Of a DNA stretch of 64,000 bases, positions 1 through 8,374 are shown one piece after another. This stretch comes from Rugosimonospora africana (GTDB lineage: Bacteria > Actinomycetota > Actinomycetes > Mycobacteriales > Micromonosporaceae): assembly GCF_016862975.1 (NCBI RefSeq), contig NZ_BONZ01000043.1, forward strand, positions 124,001 through 188,000, in the 5' to 3' direction. The notes beneath the pieces are model-generated. The model made no database searches. It was given only the letters and a program-made list of their open reading frames with translations, and was not told the DNA's origin. The stretch's first letter is position 1, and each line of letters begins with the position of its first letter. A program made the translations under genes and the position numbers.

Positions 1-815
1 AACGCCGCGGTGCGCCGGGCCGGGCCGGCCTGGGCGACCGGTGCGCCGAGCATGCCGAGCCCACCGGCCGCGGCCGCCGCCGACCCGGCGAACAGGAACG
101 GCAACTCCCGGTGCCCGTCCTGCCACGCCGGTATGGCGGTGTCGCCGATCAGCACGCTGGTGTACTCGACGACGACCGGCCCGAGCAACCCGGCGGTACC
201 CGTCGCCAGCGCGCCCAGCCGTGTCGCCCGGCCGGTCAGCGCGCTGGCCGCCGCCACCACGGTCACCGGCGCGTACCCGGACAGCAGCCAGGATCCGATG
301 CTCATCGGCGACGTCGGCTTGAGTACCCGCAGCATGTTCACGAAGCGGCCGGGCCGGCCCAGGTCGTGGACCAGCGCGGCGAGTGAGCCGCCGATCGCGA
401 CCGCCGCGCCGACCTTCGAGGTGCGCGCCAGCGCCGGCAGCCCGGCGGCGTGCGCACCAGCGGCGAGCACCGAGGACGCTCCGGCCAGGCCGCCCAGGAA
501 GAAGTAGCTCGCGATGTCGACCGGCGCCCAGTTCGGCGCGTGCAGGATCGGCTGTCCGTAGTAGGACGCGAAGGCCGGCACCGTGGCGTCGCCGAGGCCG
601 GTCCCCGGCCGCCCGCCGGTGAAGCGCCGCCGGGCGCCCCGCTCCGGCCGCCCGCCGTCGGAGTGCGCGCCGTCGAAGTGCCCGCCATTCGAGTGCCCGC
701 CGTCGGAGTGTGCCCGGTCGCGGTCTGCCCGGTCGGGGTGCCCGCCGTCGGGGTGCGCACCCGCCTGGTCCGGTCCGGGGCTGGGAAGGCCACCGCCGTC
801 GGGGTACCGGCTCAT
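1..815 (-). CDS. NrfD/PsrC-family membrane subunit of formate dehydrogenase (3' end beyond window)
   Basis: Integral membrane subunit expected to carry electrons from the formate dehydrogenase FeS subunit to quinone. The frame opens with ATG at 815, overlapping the TGA of the upstream FeS gene (ATGA coupling), and runs open to the window edge, giving 271 visible residues. From about residue 100 there are hydrophobic segments beginning SYFFLGGLAG and a conserved-looking DLGRPGRF stretch typical of NrfD proteins. The first 75 residues are unusual: a hydrophilic arm with histidines at 21, 26, 36, 41, 46 and 51 in repeats of the type H-x-D-G-G, encoded by 15-bp DNA repeats at about 660-757. Such an arm is not a usual part of the family. 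Assignment to the complex rests on operon position plus the membrane domain. Confidence 0.85.
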   Translation of the reverse strand, partial: MSRYPDGGGLPSPGPDQAGAHPDGGHPDRADRDRAHSDGGHSNGGHFDGAHSDGGRPERGARRRFTGGRPGTGLGDATVPAFASYYGQPILHAPNWAPVDIASYFFLGGLAGASSVLAAGAHAAGLPALARTSKVGAAVAIGGSLAALVHDLGRPGRFVNMLRVLKPTSPMSIGSWLLSGYAPVTVVAAASALTGRATRLGALATGTAGLLGPVVVEYTSVLIGDTAIPAWQDGHRELPFLFAGSAAAAAGGLGMLGAPVAQAGPARRTAA

Positions 816-1672
816 CCGGGCCGTCCCCGGGCGATGAAGCTGGCCGCCACGCCGGTGAGCAGGGTCAGCCCGGCCGTCGCCGCGTACTTCCACATCGACG
901 GCAGGCGGCTGGTGCCCACCACCGGATCGGGGGGCAGCCCGTACACCTCGGGCTCGTCGAGCAGCAGGAAGAACGCGCCGTCGCCACCCACCCCGTCGTC
1001 CGGGTCGTGGCCGTACAGCCGCGCCCCGCTCACTCCGGCGGCATGCAGGGCATCGACCCGGGCGGCGGCCCGGGTGCGCAACTCGTCCAGGTCGCCGAAC
1101 TGGATCGAGTCGGTCGGGCATGCCTTGGCGCAGGCCGGTTCCAGGCCGGTCGTCAACCGGTCGTAGCACAGCGTGCACTTCCACGCCCGGCCGTCGCCCT
1201 GCCGCTGGTCGATGACCCCGTACGGGCAGGCCGGAACGCAGTACCCGCAGCCGTTGCAGACGTCCTCCTGCACGACCACCGTGCCGAACTCGGTACGCAG
1301 CAACGAGCCGGTCGGGCAGACGTCCAGGCATGCCGCGTGGGTGCAGTGCTTGCACACGTCCGAGGACATCAACCAGCGCAGCTGTTCCCCCTGCGGGGCG
1401 TCCGGTACCCGCTGCTCGATGAACGCCACGTGCCGCCAGCTGTTCGCGTCGAGCTTGACCGTGTTGTCGAACGACATCCCGGTCAGCCGCAGCCCGTCCT
1501 CGGGTATCGCGTTCCATTCCTTGCACGCCACCTCGCAGGCTTTGCAGCCGATGCACACCGAGGTGTCGGTGAAGAATCCCTTGCGTGGCGGGTGCTGGTG
1601 ATACCCGGCTTCGCTGGCCGGATCCCCGTCCCGGATCGGCAGCCGCAGCCCGGCGATGAGTTGCGCGGTCAT
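812..1672 (-). CDS. Formate dehydrogenase FeS (beta) subunit
   Basis: Electron-transfer subunit of 286 aa. It has four cysteine clusters typical of ferredoxin-like subunits of the FdnH/HybA type: CIGCKACEVAC near residue 40, CKHCTHAACLDVC near 107, CNGCGYCVPAC near 140 and CTLC with PACAKAC near 167-185, enough for four 4Fe-4S clusters. A single C-terminal hydrophobic segment (about residues 260-280) could anchor it beside the NrfD subunit. The ATG at 1672 has GGAGG nine bases upstream, inside the end of the alpha-subunit gene, whose stop lies only four bases away. The stop overlaps the NrfD start, so the three genes form one coupled operon. It should relay electrons from the molybdopterin subunit to the membrane. 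Confidence 0.93.
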   Translation of the reverse strand: MTAQLIAGLRLPIRDGDPASEAGYHQHPPRKGFFTDTSVCIGCKACEVACKEWNAIPEDGLRLTGMSFDNTVKLDANSWRHVAFIEQRVPDAPQGEQLRWLMSSDVCKHCTHAACLDVCPTGSLLRTEFGTVVVQEDVCNGCGYCVPACPYGVIDQRQGDGRAWKCTLCYDRLTTGLEPACAKACPTDSIQFGDLDELRTRAAARVDALHAAGVSGARLYGHDPDDGVGGDGAFFLLLDEPEVYGLPPDPVVGTSRLPSMWKYAATAGLTLLTGVAASFIARGRPG

Positions 1673-1676
1673 GCCG

Positions 1677-4600
1677 TCAGACCTCCGTCCCGGTCTGTTC
1701 GGTGATGCCGGCCCGCCGGCGGTACTCCTCGACCAGCCGGAGCCGGTCCGCGCCGCGTGGCCGGCGACCCGGCCGGATGTCCGCGGTGAACGCCTTGTCC
1801 TCCTGGATGTGCACGTTGGGATCCAACGCGATCGGGGCGAGTTCGTTGGCCGCGTCGCCGGTGCTGTACCCGTTCGGTCCCCAGTGGAACGGCAGGCCGA
1901 TCTGGTGCACCGTGCGGCCGCCCACCCGCAGCGGCGGCATCCGGTCGGTGACGATGACCCGCGCCTCGATGGCGTTGCGCGCCGTGACGATGGTGGCCCA
2001 GCCCAGGTGTCGCAGGTCGCGTTCGGCCGCGAGTTCGGGGGAGACCTCGCAGAAGAACTCCGGCTGCAGCTCGCAGAGGTAGGGCTGCCACCGGCTCATC
2101 CCGCCCGCGGTGAAGTGTTCGGTCAGCCGGTACGTGGTGACCACGTACGGGTACACCTCCGCGCCGGGCTCGTCGCCGCTCGGCGCGAACAGGTTGTCCG
2201 GGAACCGGGCGGCCGCGCGGCGCACCGGGTTGCGGGAGTGCTCCGGGTACAGCTCGTTGGGAAATGGCGACTCCTCCGGCTCGTAGTGCGCCGGCAGCGG
2301 GCCGTCGACCAGGCCGGCCGGCGCGTACAGCCAGCCCTTCCCGTCCGACTGCATGATGAACGGGTCCACACCGGACAGTGCCTCGACCCCGTGCGACCGC
2401 GGATCCGGCCGGTAGGAGGGCGCCCGGGTCGGCGGGAAGTCCGGCACGTCGTGCCCGCGCCAGCGCCCGCTCTCCTCGTCCCACCAGACCAGCGTCTTGC
2501 GGTCGCTCCACGGCTTGCCGTTTGGGTCGGCCGAGGCGCGGTTGTAGAGCGTGCGCCGGTTGGCCGGCCAGGACCAGGCCCACTCGCCGCCGACCCAGCT
2601 CTGCTGCGTCCACGGCTTGCGCCGGGCGGCCTGGTTGACCCCGTCCCGGTAGATGCCGCAGTAGATCCAGCAACCGCAGGTGGTCGAGCCGTCGTCGGTG
2701 AGCTGGTCGTAGCTGGACAGCGGAGAACCGTCGGCCCCCCGTCCGTTGATTTCGGCCAGTACCGCCTCGGCGTCCGGCTCGTCGTGCGGGCCGGACACCG
2801 GGTAGTCCCAGGTGAGGTCGAGCACCGGACGGTCCATCGGCTCGGTCGAGCCGGCCAGCTTTTCCCGGATCCTGCGCCCGAGGTGGTATATGAACCACAG
2901 GTCGCTGCGCGCCTCACCGGCCGCGTCCACCGCCTGATCGTGCCACTGCACCATCCGGTTGGCGTTGGTGAAGCTGCCCGCCTTCTCGGTGTGCGCGGCG
3001 GCGGGGAAGAAGAACACCTCGGTCCGGTTGTCCTGTGTGGACAGTTCGCCGGACTCGATCTCCGGGCCGTCCTTCCACCAGGTCGCGCTCTCGATCAGGT
3101 TGAAGTCGCGGACCACCAGCCAGTCCAGGTTGGCCATGCCCAGCCGCTGTACCCGGGTGTTGGCCGAGCCGACCGCCGGGTTCTCGCCCAGCAGGAAGTA
3201 GCCCTTGCACACCCCGTCGCGCTGGGCCAGCGCCGTGTCGTAGGTGCTGTGGCCGCCGGTGATCCGGGGCAGGTAGTCGAAACACCAGTCGTTGTCCGCG
3301 GTGGCCGCGTCGCCGAAGTACGCCTTGAGCAGGCTCACCAGGTACGCCTTCATGTTGGCCCAGTAGCCCTTGTCCGAGCCGTTGCGTGCCAAATAGCTGC
3401 GCAGGTCCTCGTGGACGTGCGCGTGCGGCATCGGCAGGTACCCGGGAAGCAGGTCGAACAGCGTCGGGATGTCGCTGGAGCCCTGGATGCTGGCGTGCCC
3501 GCGCAGTGCCATGATGCCGCCGCCCGGCCGGCCGATGTTGCCCAGCAGGAGCTGAAGCACCGAGGCCGCCCGGATGTACTGCACCCCCACGGTGTGCTGG
3601 GTCCACCCCACCGCGTACGCGAACGCCGTCGTCCGCTCCCGCCCCGAGTTCGCGGTCAGCGTCGCGCACACCCGGCCGAACAACTCCTGCGGGATGCCGC
3701 AGACGCGCTCGACCATCTCGGCGGTGTACCGCGAGTAGTGCCGGCGCAGGATCTGGAACACGCAACGCGGATCCTGGAGAGTGTTGTCGGCCCTCGGCTC
3801 GCCACGCAGTGCCGGCCCGAGATTGCCGTGAGCCTCGGGCTGGGCCGCCTCCGCGACCGTCTGCCCGTTGCCGTCGGTGCCGTCGAACTTGTGTTCCCGC
3901 TGGCCGATCGCCGCCGAGGCGACGACGCCCGCGTAGGTCCAGCCGTCCCACTCGTAGTGCGGGTGGTCGTCGCGCAGGCCGGAGAACACCCCGGCCAGGT
4001 CCTCGGTGTCGCGGAACTCGTCGTCGACGATGGTGCCGGCGTTGGTGTAGTTGAGGACGTACTCCTCGAAGTACGCGCCAGTCTCCAGCACGTGATGGAT
4101 GAGCCCGCCGAGGAACGCGATGTCGGTACCGGCCCGGATCGGCACGAACAGGTCGGCCAGGGCGCTGGTCCGGCTGAACCGGGGATCCACGTGGATGACC
4201 GTGGCACCGCGCGCCTTCGCCTCCATCACCCACTGGAAGCCGACCGGGTGCGCCTCGGCGAAGTTCGAGCCCTCGATGACGATGCAGTCGGAGTTCTGGA
4301 GATCCTGCATGTACGTCGTGGATCCGCCCCGACCGAACGAGGTCCCCAAGCCGGCCACCGTCGAGCTGTGGCACACCCGGGCCTGGTTCTCCACCTGGAC
4401 CACGCCCAGCGCGGTGAACAGCTTCTTGATGAGGTAGTTCTCCTCGTTGTCCAGCGTCGCGCCGCCCAGGCTCGCGATGCCCAGCGTGCGCCGGGTCCGT
4501 GCCCCCTCCTGGTCCCACTCCCAGGTGTCCCGGCGGGTCTGGACCACCCGGTCGGCCACCATGTCCATCGCGGTCGCCAGGTCCAGCGGTTCCCAGTCCG

Positions 4601-4937
4601 TGCCGTACGGCCGGCGGTACAGCACGTCGTACCGGCGGCCCGCTCCGGTGGTGAGCTGGAGGCTCGCCGCACCCTTGGGACACAGCCGGCCCCGGCTGAT
4701 CACCGAGTCCGGGTTGCCCTCGATCTGGACCACCCGCCCGTCGCGGACGTAGACGTTCTGCGCGCAGCCCACCCCGCAGTACGGGCAGATCGATGGCACC
4801 ACCCGGTCCGCGGTCGCGGTACGGGGGGTCAGCGCGTCCGTACCGGCGGACCTCGTGGCCGAGCCGCGGGCGAACGGGTCGGCGCCGGTCAGTTGCCGGT
4901 ACACCGGCCACCTGCGAAGCCACGCCGAGACGCCCAC
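1677..4937 (-). CDS. Formate dehydrogenase catalytic (alpha) subunit, molybdopterin
   Basis: Molybdopterin oxidoreductase of 1086 aa that should oxidise formate to CO2. The N-terminal 4Fe-4S site is C51-x2-C54-x3-C58 with C86 in a RLCPKG context. The residue that is selenocysteine in FdnG-type enzymes is cysteine here: Cys189 in RVCHSSTV, followed by a GRGGSTTYMQDLQ stretch. The GTG start at 4937 has GGGAGGTGA a few bases upstream, and the N-terminus (MGVSAWLRRWPVYRQL) matches the usual actinobacterial form. No twin-arginine signal is visible, so a cytoplasmic location is likely, though a partner-dependent route cannot be excluded. It is the first gene of the three-gene operon and is divergent from the NDH-2 gene across 118 bp. 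Confidence 0.93.
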   Translation of the reverse strand: MGVSAWLRRWPVYRQLTGADPFARGSATRSAGTDALTPRTATADRVVPSICPYCGVGCAQNVYVRDGRVVQIEGNPDSVISRGRLCPKGAASLQLTTGAGRRYDVLYRRPYGTDWEPLDLATAMDMVADRVVQTRRDTWEWDQEGARTRRTLGIASLGGATLDNEENYLIKKLFTALGVVQVENQARVCHSSTVAGLGTSFGRGGSTTYMQDLQNSDCIVIEGSNFAEAHPVGFQWVMEAKARGATVIHVDPRFSRTSALADLFVPIRAGTDIAFLGGLIHHVLETGAYFEEYVLNYTNAGTIVDDEFRDTEDLAGVFSGLRDDHPHYEWDGWTYAGVVASAAIGQREHKFDGTDGNGQTVAEAAQPEAHGNLGPALRGEPRADNTLQDPRCVFQILRRHYSRYTAEMVERVCGIPQELFGRVCATLTANSGRERTTAFAYAVGWTQHTVGVQYIRAASVLQLLLGNIGRPGGGIMALRGHASIQGSSDIPTLFDLLPGYLPMPHAHVHEDLRSYLARNGSDKGYWANMKAYLVSLLKAYFGDAATADNDWCFDYLPRITGGHSTYDTALAQRDGVCKGYFLLGENPAVGSANTRVQRLGMANLDWLVVRDFNLIESATWWKDGPEIESGELSTQDNRTEVFFFPAAAHTEKAGSFTNANRMVQWHDQAVDAAGEARSDLWFIYHLGRRIREKLAGSTEPMDRPVLDLTWDYPVSGPHDEPDAEAVLAEINGRGADGSPLSSYDQLTDDGSTTCGCWIYCGIYRDGVNQAARRKPWTQQSWVGGEWAWSWPANRRTLYNRASADPNGKPWSDRKTLVWWDEESGRWRGHDVPDFPPTRAPSYRPDPRSHGVEALSGVDPFIMQSDGKGWLYAPAGLVDGPLPAHYEPEESPFPNELYPEHSRNPVRRAAARFPDNLFAPSGDEPGAEVYPYVVTTYRLTEHFTAGGMSRWQPYLCELQPEFFCEVSPELAAERDLRHLGWATIVTARNAIEARVIVTDRMPPLRVGGRTVHQIGLPFHWGPNGYSTGDAANELAPIALDPNVHIQEDKAFTADIRPGRRPRGADRLRLVEEYRRRAGITEQTGTEV

Positions 4938-5055
4938 GCTTCACCTCCCGACCGCCCTGCCGGCCGCCTGCGCAGCCTCTTCCCAGGCCCCGGGCTGACA
5001 AACGTGCCGCGCGGGCCGGGTTTGCCGGCGCGCACCCGAGGGTAGGACGGCGGTC

Positions 5056-6381
5056 ATGGCTGATCCACGCCCCGCCGGCGGCCGCATTCCACGGATTGTC
5101 ATCGTCGGGGCCGGCTTTGCCGGCTACCATGCGGCCCGTTCCCTGCTCCGGCGCGCCCGAGGCCGAGCCGAGATCGTCTTGGTGAACCCGACCGACTACT
5201 TTCTGTACCTTCCCCTGCTCCCCGAAGTGGCCACCGGAATCCTGGAGCCGCCGCACGCGTCCGTGTCGCTGCCCGGCACCCTGCCCGGGGTACGGCTGGT
5301 CCTCGGCGAGGCGATCGCGGTGGACGTCGACCGTCGCCGGGTCAGCTACGTCAACCCGGACGGCGGCCACGGGCAGCTCGGCTACGACCGGTTGGTGCTG
5401 GCGGCCGGCAGCGTCAACCGGCTGCTGCCGATTCCCGGGGTGGCCGAGCACGCGCACGGGTTCCGTGGCCTGCCCGAGGCGATGTACCTGCGGGACCACA
5501 TGACCAGGCAGCTCGAGCTCGCCTCCGCCGCCAGCGATCCGGAGGAACGCCGGGCGCGCAGCACCTTCGTCGTGGTGGGTGCGGGGTACACCGGCGTCGA
5601 GGTGTGCGCGCACGGGCAGCTCTACACCGAAATCATGGCGTACCGGGCGCCGCAGATCGGTGAGCTGAAGCCGCACTGGATCCTGATCGACGTCGCGTCC
5701 CGGGTGCTGCCCGAACTCGACCAGCGGCTGTCCGTCACCGCCGACCGGGTGCTGCGCGGGCGCGGAGTCGACGTGCGCACCGGCACCTCGGTCCAGGAGG
5801 CGACGCCGACCGGGGTCAAGCTCTCCGACGGCGAATTCGTCGGTACCCACTCGCTGATCTGGTGTGTGGGCGTGCGGCCCGACCCGTTCGTGGACTCGCT
5901 CGGGTTGGAGACCCGCAAGGGCCGGCTCGTCGTCGACGAGTACCTGACCGTCCCCGGACACCCGGAGATCTACGCGTGTGGCGATGCCGCCGCGGTACCG
6001 GACCTCACCCGGCCCGGCGAAATCACCCCGATGACCGCGCAGCACGCCCAGCGCCAGGGCAAGACCGTGGCGCACAACGTGGCGGCCTCGTACGGCCAGG
6101 GCCGGCGGCGCCAGTACAAGCACCGGGATCTCGGCTTCGTGGTCGACCTGGGTGACTCCGCGGCGGCGGCGAATCCGCTGGGCATCCCGATGTCCGGTTT
6201 GCCGGCGAAGGCGGTCACCCGGGGGTACCACCTGTTGGCGATGCCCTCCAACCGGACCCGGATCGCGGTGGACTGGGCGCTGGACGCGGTACTGCGCCGG
6301 CAGATCGTCCAGGTCGGCCTGGTCCGGTCGGTCAGCGTCCCGCTGGACACCGCGACTCCGGAGCTTCCCGCCCGCCGGTAG
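5056..6381 (+). CDS. ndh: Type II NADH dehydrogenase (FAD-dependent NADH:quinone oxidoreductase)
   Basis: Single-subunit flavoprotein of 441 aa that oxidises NADH and reduces quinone without pumping protons. It has an N-terminal FAD Rossmann motif (IVIVGAGFAG, residues 14-23), a second dinucleotide motif (FVVVGAGYTGVEV near 170) and a late FAD motif (YACGDAAAVPD near 306). The length fits NDH-2. The C-terminal part (RQIVQVGLVR) should form the amphipathic membrane contact. It is transcribed divergently from the formate dehydrogenase operon, so both may answer to the same respiratory state; that link is inferred from position only. A ferredoxin reductase of another type is a less likely alternative. 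Confidence 0.9.
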   Translation: MADPRPAGGRIPRIVIVGAGFAGYHAARSLLRRARGRAEIVLVNPTDYFLYLPLLPEVATGILEPPHASVSLPGTLPGVRLVLGEAIAVDVDRRRVSYVNPDGGHGQLGYDRLVLAAGSVNRLLPIPGVAEHAHGFRGLPEAMYLRDHMTRQLELASAASDPEERRARSTFVVVGAGYTGVEVCAHGQLYTEIMAYRAPQIGELKPHWILIDVASRVLPELDQRLSVTADRVLRGRGVDVRTGTSVQEATPTGVKLSDGEFVGTHSLIWCVGVRPDPFVDSLGLETRKGRLVVDEYLTVPGHPEIYACGDAAAVPDLTRPGEITPMTAQHAQRQGKTVAHNVAASYGQGRRRQYKHRDLGFVVDLGDSAAAANPLGIPMSGLPAKAVTRGYHLLAMPSNRTRIAVDWALDAVLRRQIVQVGLVRSVSVPLDTATPELPARR

Positions 6382-6390
6382 CCTTGGCCG

Positions 6391-7233
6391 GTGGGCAGGC
6401 GTGGCGCGGCGGGGATCAGTGAGCAGGTCGACTTCGGTACGGCCGAACTGGTACCCGACGGCGACCGGCCCGGCGGCTGGACACTCCTCATCGATGGCGT
6501 TCAACACTCCTACGTGGACGCTGAGGATCCCCGGTACCTGGAATTCGAGTACGTGCGCCGGCTCGCCTCCGTCGTCGATGTCGCCGCGCTGCCCGGCAAG
6601 CCGCTGCGCGTACTGCACCTGGGCGGCGGAGCGCTGACCCTGCCCCGGTACGTGGCCGCCACCCGGCCCGGTTCCGTGCAGCGTGCGGTGGAGCGGGACG
6701 GTGCGCTGACCGCCCTGGTACGCCGGGTGCTTCCCCTGCCGCGCGGCGCCGACCTGCGGGTACGGGTGGCCGACGCGCGTGAGGCCGTGGAAGGCTCCGG
6801 CCCGGCCCGGCACGACCTGGTGGTGGCCGACGTGTACGGGGGGACGCAGATGCCGGCCCGGTTCGCGTCCGTGGAATTCGCCGAAGCGGTGTGCCGAGTG
6901 CTCCGCCCCGGCGGCTGGTACGCGGTGAACCTGGCCGACGCCGCGCCCCTGGCGTTCAGCCGCGGCCAGGTCGCCACCCTACGCGCGGTGTTCGACGACG
7001 TGTGCCTGATGGCCGAGCCCGGTGTGCTGCGCGGTCGCCGGTTCGGCAACCTGGTGCTGGTCGCCGGCGCCGGGCTGCCGGTCGCCGCGCTGGCGCGCTC
7101 GGCGGCCACCGAAGCGTTTCCGGCCCGGTTGCTGCACGGGGCCGACCTGGACAGGTTCTCCTCGGGCGCCCAACCGGTCACCGACGCGACCGCGGTGGCC
7201 TCCCCGGCTCCGCCCCGGGACCTGTTCGGCTGA
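6391..7233 (+). CDS. Spermidine synthase-like methyltransferase-fold protein
   Basis: 280-aa protein with the spermidine synthase fold. It has a glycine-rich nucleotide loop (HLGGGALTLPRYVA, about residues 72-85), an acidic VERDG strand and a DVYGG motif near 148 followed by the F-A-x-V-E-F segment seen in actinobacterial homologues. These stand-alone cytosolic versions are common in actinobacteria and usually lie apart from polyamine biosynthesis genes, so real aminopropyltransferase activity is uncertain. The GTG start is nine bases after the ndh stop, suggesting cotranscription. No polyamine genes lie nearby. Confidence 0.8.
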   Translation: MGRRGAAGISEQVDFGTAELVPDGDRPGGWTLLIDGVQHSYVDAEDPRYLEFEYVRRLASVVDVAALPGKPLRVLHLGGGALTLPRYVAATRPGSVQRAVERDGALTALVRRVLPLPRGADLRVRVADAREAVEGSGPARHDLVVADVYGGTQMPARFASVEFAEAVCRVLRPGGWYAVNLADAAPLAFSRGQVATLRAVFDDVCLMAEPGVLRGRRFGNLVLVAGAGLPVAALARSAATEAFPARLLHGADLDRFSSGAQPVTDATAVASPAPPRDLFG

Positions 7234-7286
7234 GTCGCTGGTTCGATCCTCCGGTGATCGGCGGGACAGGGCCTACAGTCGAAGTC

Positions 7287-8261
7287 GTGAACAACCCGGA
7301 ACCCGGACCGCAGACCACCCCGTACGACGCCGGAGTGGCCACCGTTCTCGACCCAGCCAGCGTTCTGCTCCCCGGGCACGATGTGCCACTGGGCCGTTAC
7401 TCGACCGTACGGCGGCTGTTGCCCCAACGCAGCCTCCGCATGGTCGGAGCGTGGTGCTTCGTCGACCACTTCGGCCCCGACGACGTCGCCGGCCGGCCCG
7501 GCATGAGCATCGGGCCGCACCCGCACACCGGGCTTCAGACCGTCACGTGGCTCGTCGACGGCGAAGTCATGCACCGTGACAGCCTCGGCAGCGTGGCCCG
7601 CATCACGCCCGGGGCGATGAACCTGATGTCCGCCGGCCGAGGCATCGCCCACTCCGAGGAGTCGCCGACCGAGCACCCGCCGGTCATCCACGGGCTCCAA
7701 CTCTGGGTGGCGCTGCCCGAATCCGCGCGGCACGGCGAGCCCCGCTTCGACCACTATCCCGAACTGCCGGTGCTCACCGGTGACGGGGTGCGCACCACCG
7801 TCGTCGCCGGAGAACTGGGCGGACAGCGGTCACCCGCGCTGGTCCACACGCCGCTCGTCGGGGCGGAGATCGTGCTGGACGCGGGTGCGGGCATGCGGTT
7901 GTCGCTGGAGAGTGGCTTCGAGTACGCGGTACTCGCCATGAACGGCACCGCGCAGGTCGCCGACGCCGAACTGTCTCCGGGAATCCTGCTGTACCTCGGG
8001 CGTGGCCGCACGCACCTGGACCTCAACGGCCGCGACGGTGCCCGGCTTTTCCTGCTCGGTGGCGAGCCGTTCGACGAGCCGTTGGTGATGTGGTGGAACT
8101 TCGTGGGTCGTTCGCACGAGGAGATCCTGCAGGCCCGCGAGGACTGGCAGGCGCAACGCCGGTTCGGTGAGGTGCACGGGTTCGGCGGCCCTCGCTTGCT
8201 GGCTCCGGAGATGCCGACCACTCGGCTGAAGGCGCGGACTCGGGACGGCGGGATCCTCTAG
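7287..8261 (+). CDS. Pirin family protein
   Basis: 324-aa bicupin of the pirin family. The N-terminal cupin shows the metal-site pattern HPHTG (about residue 78-82) and later AHSEES, giving the His-x-His plus His/Glu ligand set of pirins, and the C-terminal half carries the second cupin. Pirins bind iron, and some have quercetinase-like activity or act as redox-sensing cofactors; the role here is unknown. I chose GTG at 7287 because the open frame extends much further upstream, through the preceding gene in another frame, and homologues begin near this point. It probably ends the ndh transcript, since a strong hairpin follows at 8288-8339. Confidence 0.88.
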   Translation: MNNPEPGPQTTPYDAGVATVLDPASVLLPGHDVPLGRYSTVRRLLPQRSLRMVGAWCFVDHFGPDDVAGRPGMSIGPHPHTGLQTVTWLVDGEVMHRDSLGSVARITPGAMNLMSAGRGIAHSEESPTEHPPVIHGLQLWVALPESARHGEPRFDHYPELPVLTGDGVRTTVVAGELGGQRSPALVHTPLVGAEIVLDAGAGMRLSLESGFEYAVLAMNGTAQVADAELSPGILLYLGRGRTHLDLNGRDGARLFLLGGEPFDEPLVMWWNFVGRSHEEILQAREDWQAQRRFGEVHGFGGPRLLAPEMPTTRLKARTRDGGIL

Positions 8262-8287
8262 CCCCCGGCGGTTCTGCTGTCGGCGGA

Positions 8288-8339
8288 CGACTGGTCTGGG
8301 TCGCCGCGCGGCGTCAGACGCGCCGAGCCAGACCAGTCG
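8288..8339. terminator. Hairpin between convergent pirin and pectinesterase genes; copy A of a dispersed repeat
   Basis: The arms CGACTGGTCTGG (8288-8299) and CCAGACCAGTCG (8328-8339) pair perfectly over 12 bp around a GC-rich loop. The position between two convergent genes fits a bidirectional terminator. No U-tract follows. The same arms and loop recur at 34429-34481 and, in decayed form, near 62834, 52446 and 46911, so this is also a member of a dispersed hairpin family. Confidence 0.7.
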
Positions 8340-8374
8340 GAGAGGGCCCCATCGGACCCGCGACCGCTCGACCG

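Noticed and set aside
1656-5045. Open frame of 1129 codons on the plus strand opposite formate dehydrogenase
   Set aside because: Composition is that of a third-position shadow, and the real gene on the other strand has full catalytic motifs.
2914-6813. Minus-strand open frame of 1299 codons across fdhA and ndh
   Set aside because: It spans two well-supported genes in other frames and shows no conserved motif.
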